From NCBI GenBank assembly GCA_035356975.1, contig DAORGW010000001.1, positions 11,533 to 75,532 on the forward strand: a stretch of 64,000 nucleotides of DNA, in the 5' to 3' direction. Below the pieces are notes generated by a model. The model saw only the letters and a list, made by a program, of their open reading frames with translations. It was not told the DNA's origin and ran no database searches. Made by a program: the position numbers and the translations under genes. Shown here one piece after another: positions 7,952-17,007 of this stretch; positions within the stretch are counted from its first letter, which is position 1, and each line of letters starts with the position of its first letter. Source of the DNA: STF1-138 sp035356975 (lineage in GTDB: Bacteria > Patescibacteriota > Patescibacteriia > UBA1558 > S5-K13).

Positions 7952-9373
7952 ATGAAGAAATTTCTATTAATTGTATTAATTGTTTTTACTTTTTGTATAA
8001 TAAAAACATCTTCACAGGAATATGATTCTTTGTTTAATCCTAGTTTTATTATTTCTGATTATGAATTGGAAGATTATTCTTCAATGAATGTTTATGATAT
8101 ACAAGCTTTTTTAAATAGACAAGCAGGACAATTAAAAAATTATATTACCAAAGATCCAGATAGTGGAAGATTGATTTCAGCGGCTGAAATAATTTACAAC
8201 GCATCTCAAAAATATAAAATTAATCCAAAGTATTTAATTGTTTTGCTTCAAAAAGAACAAAGTTTAATTACAGATCCAAATCCAACACAAAAACAATTTG
8301 ATTGGGCAATGGGTTTTGCTATTTGTGATAGCTGTGCCATGAATGATCCAGCTTTGCAAAAATATAAAGGATTTTATAATCAGGTTTTTTATGCCGCACA
8401 AAGGAACAGATTTTATATTGAAAATAAAGATCTTTTTTGGTTATTTCAAGTGGGTAGAGAATATAATATTGACGGAATAAAAATAAGTCCAATAAATCAA
8501 GCAACTGTTAATTTGTATAATTATACCCCACACTACAATGGGAATTATAATTTTTGGAAAATTTGGCAGAAGTGGTTTACAAAAAAATATCCAAATGGTT
8601 CTATAATAAAAGCACACGGTTCTCCCGGTGTATGGATAATTGAAGAAGGCTATAAAAAACCATTTATAACGTGGTCGTCATTTATAAGTAGATATAAAAA
8701 ATCTGATATAATTGATGTTTCATATAGTGATTTAGAAAAATATCCAATTGGTGATCCTATAAAATTTGAAAATTATTCATATCTTCGAACACCAGACGGA
8801 AGTTTCTATATGGTTGATAATGATAAGTTAAGAAAATTTGAAACACGTGAAACCGCTAGATATTTTGGAGTCAATCCTGAAGAAGCTATAAATGTGTCTA
8901 TCGATGATATTAATTACTATCCAAAAGGAGAGAACATAACACTAAATAGTTTATATCCAAATGGAATTATTTTACAAAATATAAAAGATCAGCGGATTTA
9001 TTATGTAAAAGATGGTAAAAAATCTTTAATATTAAACAATGATCTTTTAAAGATAAATTATCCAAATCAAGCAATAACAAAAGTAAGTGATGATGAAATT
9101 GATAAACTAGAGTCTGCTGACAATGTAATTATAAGGGATGGAGTTTTGGTAAAGTCACATAACAATAATGCAGTTTATTTTATATCAGATGGATTTAGAA
9201 AGCCCATTTTAAGTGAGGATATATTTGAAAAATTAGGTTTTTCATGGGGAGATATAATTAGTATATCTGATAATATTTTAAATTTAAATAAATTGGGTGA
9301 TGCAATAACAATTATCCAAGAAAATATAAACGAAAATGAACTTTTGCCAACACAAGAGTCTCATCCACTATAA
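7952..9373 (+). CDS. Secreted protein with lysozyme-like N-domain and surface repeats
   Basis: A 473-residue exported protein: signal peptide at residues 1-21 (KKFLLIVLIVFTFCIIKTSS). The N-domain (about 45-200) has VYDIQAFLNRQAG, KINPKYLIVLLQKEQSLI, FYNQVFYAAQRNRF and QATVNLYNYTPHYNG, a pattern also seen in secreted actinobacterial proteins with a lysozyme-like helical domain. The rest is about four diverged repeats of roughly 50-60 residues of the type G-x-LVK...VYFISDGFRKPI...F...G. The same repeat is found in the surface protein at 63.4 kb. It starts 1 nt after amrS. Its role in the operon is unknown. Confidence 0.7.
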   Translation: MKKFLLIVLIVFTFCIIKTSSQEYDSLFNPSFIISDYELEDYSSMNVYDIQAFLNRQAGQLKNYITKDPDSGRLISAAEIIYNASQKYKINPKYLIVLLQKEQSLITDPNPTQKQFDWAMGFAICDSCAMNDPALQKYKGFYNQVFYAAQRNRFYIENKDLFWLFQVGREYNIDGIKISPINQATVNLYNYTPHYNGNYNFWKIWQKWFTKKYPNGSIIKAHGSPGVWIIEEGYKKPFITWSSFISRYKKSDIIDVSYSDLEKYPIGDPIKFENYSYLRTPDGSFYMVDNDKLRKFETRETARYFGVNPEEAINVSIDDINYYPKGENITLNSLYPNGIILQNIKDQRIYYVKDGKKSLILNNDLLKINYPNQAITKVSDDEIDKLESADNVIIRDGVLVKSHNNNAVYFISDGFRKPILSEDIFEKLGFSWGDIISISDNILNLNKLGDAITIIQENINENELLPTQESHPL

Positions 9374-9378
9374 AAAAT

Positions 9379-10191
9379 ATGAAAGAAATTTATACAATTT
9401 TTTCACCACACAATCCTCTACTTATTTCTAAAATAGGTAAAGAGCACTCTGATAAGCTGAAAAAAACAATTACAGTATGGAAATATATAAGACAAAAAAT
9501 TTACAGCATTGATCCTCAAAAAATTATTATAATAATGCCTGAATATAATAAGTTCAATAATATTTCCATAAATCAATGTGAGACATATAAAATAAATTTT
9601 AAAGAATTTGGTGATTTATCTATTGAATTTGAGGTAAGAGGTGATTTAGATTTCTCAACTAGATTAAAATATTTTTTACGAAAAAATGATTTTCCTGTTT
9701 CTGTTTTTTCAGATACAGAAATAAATTATAAATCATTTGTTCCTTTGTATTATTTAAATAAATATCACACATCTTCTAAGGGCTTTGAAAAGGATATGAA
9801 GCACGAAGAAACAAATACAGAGTTCGTTGTTATTAATTGTTCCCTAGGTGACACATCACAACACCTAAGATTTGGAGAATTATTATCAGATTTTATGGAA
9901 GAGACTAACGAGAGAATTGTTTTAATAGCTTGTGGAGATTTTGCTAAAGAAATAAAAGAAGAAAATATTTCAGAAGTAGATAGTTTATTACAAATTTTTA
10001 TTGATTCTATCAAAAAGAGAAAATATGATAATATTTTTGATCATTATGAAAAATTTAAAAATGGAAACTACATGAGTCTTAAACCATTTGCTGTAATTTC
10101 ACATAATTTATCTCACCAAAAATCAATACCAAAAATTTTATCACTCGACAGAGAGTTTAATGAAATTTATTTAACTTGTGAGTTCGAATAA
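9379..10191 (+). CDS. MEMO/LigB-like protein (AmmeMemoRadiSam B), degenerate active site
   Basis: A 270-residue protein of the class III extradiol dioxygenase/MEMO fold. It keeps the family opening FSPHNPLLISKIGKEH, YKINFKEFGDLSIEFEVRGD, VPLYYLNKY, and the C-terminal glycine-poor strand ending CEFE. Several metal-ligand positions look lost: SPHG is replaced by MPEYNK, the DHGT before VPLYYL by INYKS, and SGDLSH by CGDFAKE. Placement in the amrS operon, 5 nt after the preceding gene, supports its identity as a diverged component B. Its 3' end overlaps the convergent glycosyltransferase gene by 25 nt. Confidence 0.65.
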   Translation: MKEIYTIFSPHNPLLISKIGKEHSDKLKKTITVWKYIRQKIYSIDPQKIIIIMPEYNKFNNISINQCETYKINFKEFGDLSIEFEVRGDLDFSTRLKYFLRKNDFPVSVFSDTEINYKSFVPLYYLNKYHTSSKGFEKDMKHEETNTEFVVINCSLGDTSQHLRFGELLSDFMEETNERIVLIACGDFAKEIKEENISEVDSLLQIFIDSIKKRKYDNIFDHYEKFKNGNYMSLKPFAVISHNLSHQKSIPKILSLDREFNEIYLTCEFE

Positions 10192-11009
10192 TTTTTAGAG
10201 CTGGGACAATTTTTTGGAAATTTAATGCCCCAATATTTTTTTGTATAATAAAGCCAGCTTTTTATATGAATTCGTGACAATTTATTTGTAAATATTGAAA
10301 TAAATATATTTTTGTCAGCAGACATTTTTTGATGCAGATGAATTGCGCTTACTTCACCCGTATAATAAACGCTATATCCAGCACCCCAGACTCTGCGACA
10401 TATATCCATATCATCTAAATACATAAATATTTTTTCATCATATCCATTTATTTTATCAAAAACCTCTTTTTTTATCATAAAACAAGCGCCCTGCAACCAA
10501 TCAACTTCAAAATTTTTTGTTCTGTCTTTATCTCTGAGTAAAAATTTATAAAGCCATTTTTGTCCTATTTTTGTTTCTCCTAAAAATGTTCTTCTAAATA
10601 ATGGATAATAAATATCTGGAAAATTAAAGCTGGTTTCTTGTGTGGAACCATCTGCATTTATAAGGCGTGGGCCAATGATTCCAATGTCATTATTTAATTT
10701 TAGCGTTTCGCAAAGTTTTTCTATTGTAGATTGTTCTATTCTTATATCAGGATTCAATATCATTATATATTTTCCACCGCATTGTTTTACTGCTAAATTG
10801 TTTGCAGCACAAAGCCCTATATTTTTTCCTGTTTGAATAAATTTAACATTAGGAAATTCTTTTACAATTTCTTGTATGTCATCCTGAGAATTATTATCAA
10901 TAACAATAATTTCTGTATCAAATTGAAAATTATAATTAGCCAATTTTTTTAACTGATATTTTATAAGTTTTGACGATTTATAGTTTAAAATTATTATTGA
11001 TAAATCCAT
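10167..11009 (-). CDS. Glycosyltransferase family 2 (rhamnosyltransferase-like)
   Basis: A 280-residue GT-A enzyme. LSIIILNYKSSKLIKYQLKK opens the fold. IVIDNNSQDD and the metal-binding ILNPDI (DXD equivalent) are present. GACFMIKKEVFDKINGYDEK and FMYLDDMDICRRVWGAGY form the acceptor/catalytic (ED) region. A C-terminal amphipathic helix ends in a basic tail. It starts 5 nt after the next GT2 gene, as part of an envelope polysaccharide operon. The neighbouring rhamnose pathway makes dTDP-rhamnose a plausible donor, which is inference only. Confidence 0.88.
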   Translation of the reverse strand: MDLSIIILNYKSSKLIKYQLKKLANYNFQFDTEIIVIDNNSQDDIQEIVKEFPNVKFIQTGKNIGLCAANNLAVKQCGGKYIMILNPDIRIEQSTIEKLCETLKLNNDIGIIGPRLINADGSTQETSFNFPDIYYPLFRRTFLGETKIGQKWLYKFLLRDKDRTKNFEVDWLQGACFMIKKEVFDKINGYDEKIFMYLDDMDICRRVWGAGYSVYYTGEVSAIHLHQKMSADKNIFISIFTNKLSRIHIKSWLYYTKKYWGIKFPKNCPSSKNYSNSQVK

Positions 11010-11014
11010 AGATT

Positions 11015-12031
11015 TTATTTATACCAATTATACAATTCCTCGCTTTTAATATTTACTATGTTTTTAAATATATATTTTCTTTTTTGAAATATTTTTGAAA
11101 TCAATTTTAAATTTTTAAAAAAGAAAGCAAGGGTTTTTGTCTCGAAAAATAATATATAAATAAATTTTTTAAATTCATAAATAAATAAATGAAAAAAACA
11201 TTTTATAAAATTTGCGCAAAATTCATTTTTTATTAAAAGGTAAATATGATTTCTATATGAATATTCATTTACCCAAGAAGATCTATTTTTTCTATTTTTT
11301 ATTGTATTTGTTCCCTTTTTTATAGATCTATCGTGATAAGCAATTACGTTTGGTAAAAAATAGCATTTATAGCCAGCTAGTTTCATACGAAATGCTAGAT
11401 CAACATCTTCTTTGTAGGTAAAAAAATCTTCGTCAAAATATTCATTATTTATTTTTATGCTTTCAAGTGCCTTTTTAGAATATATGGGACACGCAGCTGA
11501 TGTTCCAAAAACTTCTTTTACCTGATTGAATTCATTATTATTTTCTTCTAATTGTCCGATGTCTATAACTTTGTGATTTTTAAACACTTCAAATCCACAA
11601 GTATCAATTATATTTGTTTTCCCATATTTGTCTGCATTATATGGATCTTCATTATTAAATTCCCAATGAAATAATTTAGGAGCAATTACACCTATTTGAT
11701 TTTTATTTTTATTATTATCCAAGAAATTAAAAGCATTTTCTAAAAAATTAGGCTCCATTATTATATCTTGATTTAAGCACAATATATAATCAGATTTAGC
11801 CCAGGCAAATAATTTATTATGAGCTGGTGCAAAGCCAATATTTTCTTTATTTTTAAATATTTTAAATTGCGGAAAGTTGTGTTCAATAATTTCAATTGTA
11901 CTGTCATTTGAATTATTATCAAAAATATTTACCTCATAATTTTTAAATGTTTGTTGTAATATAGAATTAATACAATGTTTAATGTATTTTTCTCCGTTCC
12001 ACGTAACTAAATTTATGCTTATTCTAGACAT
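11015..12031 (-). CDS. Glycosyltransferase family 2
   Basis: A 338-residue GT2. Visible are ISINLVTWNGEKYIKHCINS, VNIFDNNSNDST, CLNQDIIMEPNFLE (metal-binding NQD) and DEDFFTYKEDVDLAFRMKLAGY. The C-terminal 60 residues are hydrophobic and basic (FFHLFIYEFKKFIYILFF), probably associating with the inner leaflet. It overlaps the GIY-YIG gene by 8 nt, so the two are transcribed together. Sugar specificity unknown. Confidence 0.88.
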   Translation of the reverse strand: MSRISINLVTWNGEKYIKHCINSILQQTFKNYEVNIFDNNSNDSTIEIIEHNFPQFKIFKNKENIGFAPAHNKLFAWAKSDYILCLNQDIIMEPNFLENAFNFLDNNKNKNQIGVIAPKLFHWEFNNEDPYNADKYGKTNIIDTCGFEVFKNHKVIDIGQLEENNNEFNQVKEVFGTSAACPIYSKKALESIKINNEYFDEDFFTYKEDVDLAFRMKLAGYKCYFLPNVIAYHDRSIKKGTNTIKNRKNRSSWVNEYSYRNHIYLLIKNEFCANFIKCFFHLFIYEFKKFIYILFFETKTLAFFFKNLKLISKIFQKRKYIFKNIVNIKSEELYNWYK

Positions 12032-12329
12032 ATAAATTTTTTATTTCTTCATAAAGATCTTTCCATTTAGGATTTTCTTTCCTAATTAGGCTAATTTTTT
12101 TCTCTCTTCTCCATCTTTTGATTTGTTTTTCTCTTTCTATCATCGCATATACATCGTTATCACTTTCAAAATATACTAATTTTTTGCATTTGTATTTTTG
12201 TGTAAATCCAGAAATTTTTCCAGATTTATGCTCTAATACTCTTCTAAAAATATCATTTGTGAAACCAACATACAATACTCCACTACGACTAGCCATAATA
12301 TAAACAAAGTAATATTTTTCATACTTCAT
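12024..12329 (-). CDS. Stand-alone GIY-YIG domain protein
   Basis: A 101-residue single-domain GIY-YIG nuclease-like protein (UPF0213/UvrC N-domain type). It has YFVYIMASRSGVLYVGFTND (the YVYI...LYVG form of GIY-YIG), the catalytic-type Arg in IFRRVLEHK, and the Glu region MIEREKQIKRWRREKK. Such proteins may cut DNA, but cellular roles are poorly known. Its ATG lies 25 bp from a 100-bp palindromic repeat, and its 3' end overlaps a glycosyltransferase gene, an odd genomic partner. Confidence 0.9.
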   Translation of the reverse strand: MKYEKYYFVYIMASRSGVLYVGFTNDIFRRVLEHKSGKISGFTQKYKCKKLVYFESDNDVYAMIEREKQIKRWRREKKISLIRKENPKWKDLYEEIKNLYV

Positions 12330-12354
12330 AAATGCTTTTCTTATTTTTTATTCT

Positions 12355-12454
12355 TTGTCATTTCGACCGAATCCCGCATAGCGGGATGAGCGGAGAAATC
12401 TTGCTAGATCTCTCGACTCCGTCCCGATCAGCGGGACTGCGCTCGAGATGACAA
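12355..12454. repeat. 100-bp palindromic repeat element with TTGTCAT ends
   Basis: The ends are TTGTCATTTCGA and TCGAGATGACAA, an imperfect inverted pair. Inside are ATCCCGC/GCGGGAT (12371-12387), GTCCCG/CGGGAC (12421-12437) and a central GAGAAATCT/AGATCTCTC hairpin. It is much richer in G+C than its surroundings. It fills the gap between the O-antigen ligase stop (12457) and the GIY-YIG start. It resembles widespread REP/MITE-like repeats carrying TCGAxATGACA ends. Confidence 0.8.
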
Positions 12455-12456
12455 TT

Positions 12457-13908
12457 TTATTTTATTTTATATTTTTCTATTATACAAATTAATAAAATTA
12501 TAAATCCAAGTCCAAGTGGATGATCTAGATATGGTGAAAAAATATGAGTCACTAGTATGCTTATAAAAGAAAGTAATAATGAAATAAAAATTACATTATT
12601 ACTATTTATCAATTTAACAGAATCTTTGATTATTTTCAAGCTTAAAATTATATAAAATAATAGTCCAAAAATGCCTATTTTAAGCCAAAAATTGAGCCAT
12701 CCCCACTCAAAGCTGTAAGTTGTAACTTGACCCGTGGGGTTGGTTTCGTTGAGATTTCTCGGATCTTTTGAGAAATATGTAATTTCATGAGCAAACCCAT
12801 AGCCTAGTATAGGAGAATTTTTTATATCACCTAACATAGGACTCAATAATTCCATTCTAGAATTACTACTTGCATCAGATTCACTAACTCTACCAGATAG
12901 CATATCAGCGAAATTTATATGAGTGTTTGGAATTTTTAATAAGATAAAAATAAAAACTACTGATGAAATTGTGATTACTAAAAATTTTAAATAATATTTT
13001 ATAATATTTATAAATTTTTCTTTTTTGAAAATTAGTATTATAAATAAAATAAATAATGCACTAAAAATTCCAAGCCAAAAGCTTCTTGAGAAACTTATTA
13101 TAATTGCACATAAATTTAAAATTAATAAGGTATAAAAAAATATTTTTTCATTTTTATTTAATTTTTGAAATATTAAAATTACGAAATTTATTATAAAAGC
13201 AATCATTAAATAGACTTGACTCTGAAAAAATATACGATAAAAATGCTCATTCATTTTTGTAATTTCTCCTAGTCGCGTGTCACGAATCCACTTGTATAAA
13301 GTTGTAAAATCCAAGAAATTAAAATGTTGAGAAAATAAATAAAAAGCAATTATTGTTTTAAGTGATAAAAAAAGTGTGGCAGAAATAAAAATATAAAATA
13401 AATTCATTAATACTTTTTTATCTTTTATAATTTGATAATAAATTGGAAGAATTAAGAAAAATATAAAATTATTTATATCTGAATATATATTTGAAATTTT
13501 TGTTTTATTAATTAGCGCAACAATTATTCCCAAAACAAGAATTAACATATAAAAAACATGAAACCACCTATAATTACTTTTTTTAAAATCAAATTTTTTG
13601 TTTTTTACAATATAAATTAATCCCGCAATAAATGAAATCAAGAAAATAAATATTCTAATTGATAGAGAGAATCCAAATAAATCAATACTTATTAATCTCC
13701 CAAAAGAACCAATAAATAATTCTAAAAAACTAATGTAAATAATCCATTTTACATCGCGTGAAATTAGGTAAATTATTAAAATTGCAAGAAATGAAAATGC
13801 AATATAATTAAATATTGCAAATTCATGAGCAAAGAAAAAAATAACGTCTAATATTACAAGAGACAAAAATGTTACTGAAAAGCATTTATTTTTTAGAAAA
13901 TTGAACAT
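12457..13908 (-). CDS. O-antigen ligase/polymerase family membrane protein
   Basis: A 483-residue polytopic membrane protein with about 10-12 hydrophobic helices. A large extracytoplasmic loop at about residues 320-400 contains SNSRMELLSPMLGDIKNSP and ILGYGFAHEI, the conserved region of the Wzy_C/O-antigen ligase family. Such proteins polymerise or transfer undecaprenyl-linked glycans outside the membrane. It lies in a run of GT2 genes, overlapping the upstream one by 1 nt. Ligase and polymerase cannot be told apart by sequence alone. Confidence 0.82.
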   Translation of the reverse strand: MFNFLKNKCFSVTFLSLVILDVIFFFAHEFAIFNYIAFSFLAILIIYLISRDVKWIIYISFLELFIGSFGRLISIDLFGFSLSIRIFIFLISFIAGLIYIVKNKKFDFKKSNYRWFHVFYMLILVLGIIVALINKTKISNIYSDINNFIFFLILPIYYQIIKDKKVLMNLFYIFISATLFLSLKTIIAFYLFSQHFNFLDFTTLYKWIRDTRLGEITKMNEHFYRIFFQSQVYLMIAFIINFVILIFQKLNKNEKIFFYTLLILNLCAIIISFSRSFWLGIFSALFILFIILIFKKEKFINIIKYYLKFLVITISSVVFIFILLKIPNTHINFADMLSGRVSESDASSNSRMELLSPMLGDIKNSPILGYGFAHEITYFSKDPRNLNETNPTGQVTTYSFEWGWLNFWLKIGIFGLLFYIILSLKIIKDSVKLINSNNVIFISLLLSFISILVTHIFSPYLDHPLGLGFIILLICIIEKYKIK

Positions 13909-14798
13909 TATAGATATTTCTTTTTTTTAGGTAATATGTGTAATTTTACACCGAGTATAACAAGTCTTACAATAAACCAATTTATTACAATAAAAAATCT
14001 TAAAATTAAAACTTGTAATTTACTTTTATGTTTTTTAAAATATACTAGTAAACTATTATTAAAAGTTTTCTGATTTTTTAGGATTTTTTCTTGTTTAAAA
14101 CTTTCACCTTTGTGATGTTTTATGCTTGTAATTGGCGTAAAAATTATGTCTAATCCATGTTTTCTTATTCTTGTACATAAATCAACTTCTTCAAATAAAA
14201 GCCAGTAATCCTCGTCTAATAATCCGCCAACACTCTCTATTACTTTTTTGCTCGTTAATAAAAATGCACCCATAACTTGATCAACTTTTTTCTCACTATT
14301 ATAGTCAAAATCTAACATATAATATTTTCTTATTGCAGGAATTAATCGTGGAAAAAAATTGTGTAATTTTAAAAGAATAAAAATTTGTGATGATAAAGTT
14401 GGTAATCTTCTACATGATGGTTGAAGTGTAGAGTCACTATTTAATAATTTACATGCAATTGCTCCAATATTTTCGTGCGAGTCAAAAATTTCAATTAATT
14501 CTTTAAGTGAATCAAATTCAATAAATTCTGTATCAGGATTTAGAAGTAAAATGTGATCGTATTTTGATAGTTTATAGCCTATATTATTTGCTTTTGCAAA
14601 GCCAAGATTTCCGCCCGATGGAATATATCTAGCCTGTGGATATTTTGATTTCACCATTTCCTCGCTTCCGTCATTTGAATCATTATCAACTACAATAACG
14701 TCTAAATCAATATTTTTGTTAAATTCAAAAAGCGAAGATAATGTTTTATCAAGCAAATCTTTTACTTTGTAATTTACGATTATGATTGAGATTGACAT
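13908..14798 (-). CDS. Glycosyltransferase family 2
   Basis: A 296-residue GT2 with SISIIIVNYKVKDLLDKTL, VIVVDNDSNDGSEE, LLLNPDTEF (metal-binding NPD) and DEDYWLLFEEVDLCTRIRKHG. The C-terminal end is hydrophobic (FFIVINWFIVRLVILGV), suggesting a membrane anchor. It overlaps the ligase gene at one nucleotide and lies 1 nt from the MGMT gene. It probably elongates the same lipid-linked glycan as its neighbours. Confidence 0.9.
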   Translation of the reverse strand: MSISIIIVNYKVKDLLDKTLSSLFEFNKNIDLDVIVVDNDSNDGSEEMVKSKYPQARYIPSGGNLGFAKANNIGYKLSKYDHILLLNPDTEFIEFDSLKELIEIFDSHENIGAIACKLLNSDSTLQPSCRRLPTLSSQIFILLKLHNFFPRLIPAIRKYYMLDFDYNSEKKVDQVMGAFLLTSKKVIESVGGLLDEDYWLLFEEVDLCTRIRKHGLDIIFTPITSIKHHKGESFKQEKILKNQKTFNNSLLVYFKKHKSKLQVLILRFFIVINWFIVRLVILGVKLHILPKKKKYL

Positions 14799-14799
14799 G

Positions 14800-15057
14800 C
14801 TAATTAAATTTACACCCTTCTTTTCTTAAAATTTCAATTTTTTTCATCTCTCCCCTGTTATATCCGCCAATTTTTCCATCAGATCTTATTACTCTATGAC
14901 ATGGAATTTTTGGATCATAATTTTTATTTAAAATATTGCCTACAGCTCGGTAGGCTCGAGGCTTACCGACTGCAATAGCGACTTCTTTGTAAGTCATTAC
15001 TTCTCCTTTTGGAATCTTGGAAACAATTTTATATACTTCTTCAGAAAATTTGGACAT
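14800..15057 (-). CDS. Methylguanine-DNA methyltransferase-like, minimal C-terminal domain
   Basis: An 85-residue protein that is only the DNA-binding/active-site domain of Ogt/Ada. It has IPKGEVMTYKEVAIAVGKP, then RAVGNILNKN, and the PCHRV motif with the alkyl-accepting cysteine, then GGYNRGE. The cysteine separates it from alkyltransferase-like proteins, which have Trp there. It lacks the N-terminal domain of Ogt. Its ATG is directly next to the GAPDH stop. Repair of O6-alkylguanine is likely, though activity of so short a form is not certain. Confidence 0.85.
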   Translation of the reverse strand: MSKFSEEVYKIVSKIPKGEVMTYKEVAIAVGKPRAYRAVGNILNKNYDPKIPCHRVIRSDGKIGGYNRGEMKKIEILRKEGCKFN

Positions 15058-16053
15058 TTAAATTTTTTGACATAGTTCTATCATTCTATTTGAAAAACCC
15101 CATTCATTGTCATACCAAGAAACAAGTTTTATTAAATTTCCATCCATTACATTTGTAAGTGATAAGTCCAAAATTGATGAATGTGGGTTTCCTATTATAT
15201 CGCATGATACAACTGGATCGTTTGTTGTCATTAAAATTCCTTTGAATTTTTTATCTTTTGAGCATTTCACAAACAATTCATTGATTTGTTCTACTGTAAC
15301 TTTTTCTTTTAATTTTATTGTTATATCTGATAGCGATCCATCAACAACAGGAACTCTGATTGCAAATCCATCAAATTTTCCTTTTAATTTTGGAATGGCA
15401 CGGGTTACAGCAATTGCTGCTCCAGTTGAAGTTGGAATAATATTCATGGCAGCAGCGCGGGCTCTTCTTAGGTCGCTGTGTGGGCCATCCATGAGGTTTT
15501 GATCTGCAGTGTAAGCATGAACTGTAGTCATAAGAGCTTTTTCTACTTCGAAATTATCACTAATTATTTTCATAACTGGTGCAATACAATTTGTTGTGCA
15601 CGACGCTAAATCATAAACATTTGTAGATTTTTTAATTTTTTCTTCATTTACGCCTAAAACTACTGTTTCTACATTTTCACCTTTTGCAGGAGCAGAAATT
15701 ATAACTTTTTTGGCCCCTGCCTTCATATGCTTTTGTGCATCTTCATAAGTTCTAAAAATTCCAGTACATTCTAAAACTACATCAACTTTTAAATCTTTCC
15801 AAGGTAATAATGTTGGATCTTTTTGAGCATATACTGGATATGCAATTCCATCAACTACAATTCCATTTTTATTGGCTGTTACCTTATTCTCGATTCTTTT
15901 TTGAGCACTGTCATATTTTAGTAAGTGTGCTAGAGTAGCTGAATCAGCTAAATCATTAATTGCAACAACTTCAACATCTTTTTTTGTAAGTGCTACTCTA
16001 AATGCCATACGGCCAATACGACCGAAACCATTTATTGCGATACGTTTTTTCAT
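15058..16053 (-). CDS. gap: Glyceraldehyde-3-phosphate dehydrogenase, type I
   Basis: A 331-residue glycolytic enzyme. It has the NAD-binding start IAINGFGRIGRMAFR, the catalytic cysteine in ASCTTNCIAPV (around residue 150), THAYTADQNLMDGPH and the C-terminal SWYDNEWGFSNRM. Length is standard. It heads a run of minus-strand genes. Between it and the next gene lies a 119-bp palindromic repeat. It feeds the lower glycolysis that supplies pyruvate for the oxidoreductase encoded downstream. Confidence 0.97.
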   Translation of the reverse strand: MKKRIAINGFGRIGRMAFRVALTKKDVEVVAINDLADSATLAHLLKYDSAQKRIENKVTANKNGIVVDGIAYPVYAQKDPTLLPWKDLKVDVVLECTGIFRTYEDAQKHMKAGAKKVIISAPAKGENVETVVLGVNEEKIKKSTNVYDLASCTTNCIAPVMKIISDNFEVEKALMTTVHAYTADQNLMDGPHSDLRRARAAAMNIIPTSTGAAIAVTRAIPKLKGKFDGFAIRVPVVDGSLSDITIKLKEKVTVEQINELFVKCSKDKKFKGILMTTNDPVVSCDIIGNPHSSILDLSLTNVMDGNLIKLVSWYDNEWGFSNRMIELCQKI

Positions 16054-16087
16054 ATTTTTTTATTATTAATTATTTATTAATTTAGAA

Positions 16088-16206
16088 AAATTTTTGCTTT
16101 ATTAGCTATTAAACAATTTTGTCATTCTGAACTTGATTCAGAATCTCAAAATTGTTTTGTGTTCTGGATTCCGGATCAAGTCCGGAATGACAAAGAGCAA
16201 AAATTT
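16088..16206. repeat. 119-bp palindromic repeat, copy A
   Basis: Bounded by AAATTTTTGCT (16088-16098) and AGCAAAAATTT (16196-16206), perfect inverted ends. Inside is a second inverted pair, GTCATTC/GAATGAC, with two hairpins: ATTCTGAA/TTCAGAAT and TTCCGGA/TCCGGAA. It is nearly identical to copy B at 17678-17796 (about 11 differences by eye, core identical). It ends 4 nt before the stop codon at 16211. Confidence 0.9.
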
Positions 16207-16210
16207 CTAT

Positions 16211-16996
16211 TTATTTTTTTACTTTTAAATCATTAAAGACGCCTCTTTTGTCTAATTCATCGTAATATCCACGTGGATCATGTAATAAAACCCTTGTTAT
16301 TATTCCGTTTATATTATGTGTTTTTTGTTTTTGTATATTTTTACGTCCAAAAAACATAATAAAGACAAGTATTGGAATCATAATTAACATAAAAATTATT
16401 GCAGTAAAATCTTTAAACAACACTGCAAATACTAAAAACATTATTACGATTATCAATGGTCCAAATAGTGTCCATGTTAATATTTCTTTTTTATTAAATT
16501 CTAATGTTCCCCATTCTTTTATTGTTGTTTTATTATCTAATATTTTTTTTATTAAATTAGTTGGTAAATAGCCAAATATTGAACTATAGTATGGTTTACC
16601 GTTTATAAAAGTAACATTTGCTTTTGTTAATGGATCAAATTTTTCAAAAATTAAACTTCTATAGTAATGAAATGGATCTGTAACAAAAGAATTAAAATCA
16701 TATATTTCTATTTGTTTCCCATTGTAAGTTCCTTTTATAATATTTTTCTTTTGTGAAAAATCTAACTTTCTAAATTTCTTTTTTTCATCTTCTAGAAGCT
16801 GTAAATTATATTTTTTTGCAAATTTTTTTATTTCTTTTTTTCTAGAAAAAAGTTTTGAGATATTCCAAGCTATAATAACTATTAATGCAATTATACATAT
16901 TATTAATAGCCAAAAAGAAGAGCCATTTGTAAATATTTCTTCTTTTATGATATCTAAAAAACCTTTTATATCACCCCAAAAACTATAATCTTCCAT
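16211..16996 (-). CDS. Membrane protein of unknown function
   Basis: A 261-residue protein, not recognised. One membrane helix lies near residues 28-45 (WLLIICIIALIVIIAW). A soluble middle (about 55-165) contains GTYNGKQIEIYDFNSF. Two adjoining helices lie at about 170-220 (WTLFGPLIIVIMFLVFAVLF, IIFMLIMIPILVFIMFF), followed by a basic tail. The middle recalls DUF3137-like cytosolic domains, but this is weak. It forms a pair with the VTT-domain gene (11 nt apart), and the pair is flanked by the two copies of the 119-bp repeat. Confidence 0.6.
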   Translation of the reverse strand: MEDYSFWGDIKGFLDIIKEEIFTNGSSFWLLIICIIALIVIIAWNISKLFSRKKEIKKFAKKYNLQLLEDEKKKFRKLDFSQKKNIIKGTYNGKQIEIYDFNSFVTDPFHYYRSLIFEKFDPLTKANVTFINGKPYYSSIFGYLPTNLIKKILDNKTTIKEWGTLEFNKKEILTWTLFGPLIIVIMFLVFAVLFKDFTAIIFMLIMIPILVFIMFFGRKNIQKQKTHNINGIITRVLLHDPRGYYDELDKRGVFNDLKVKK

Positions 16997-17007
16997 ATTT
17001 TTAAAAA

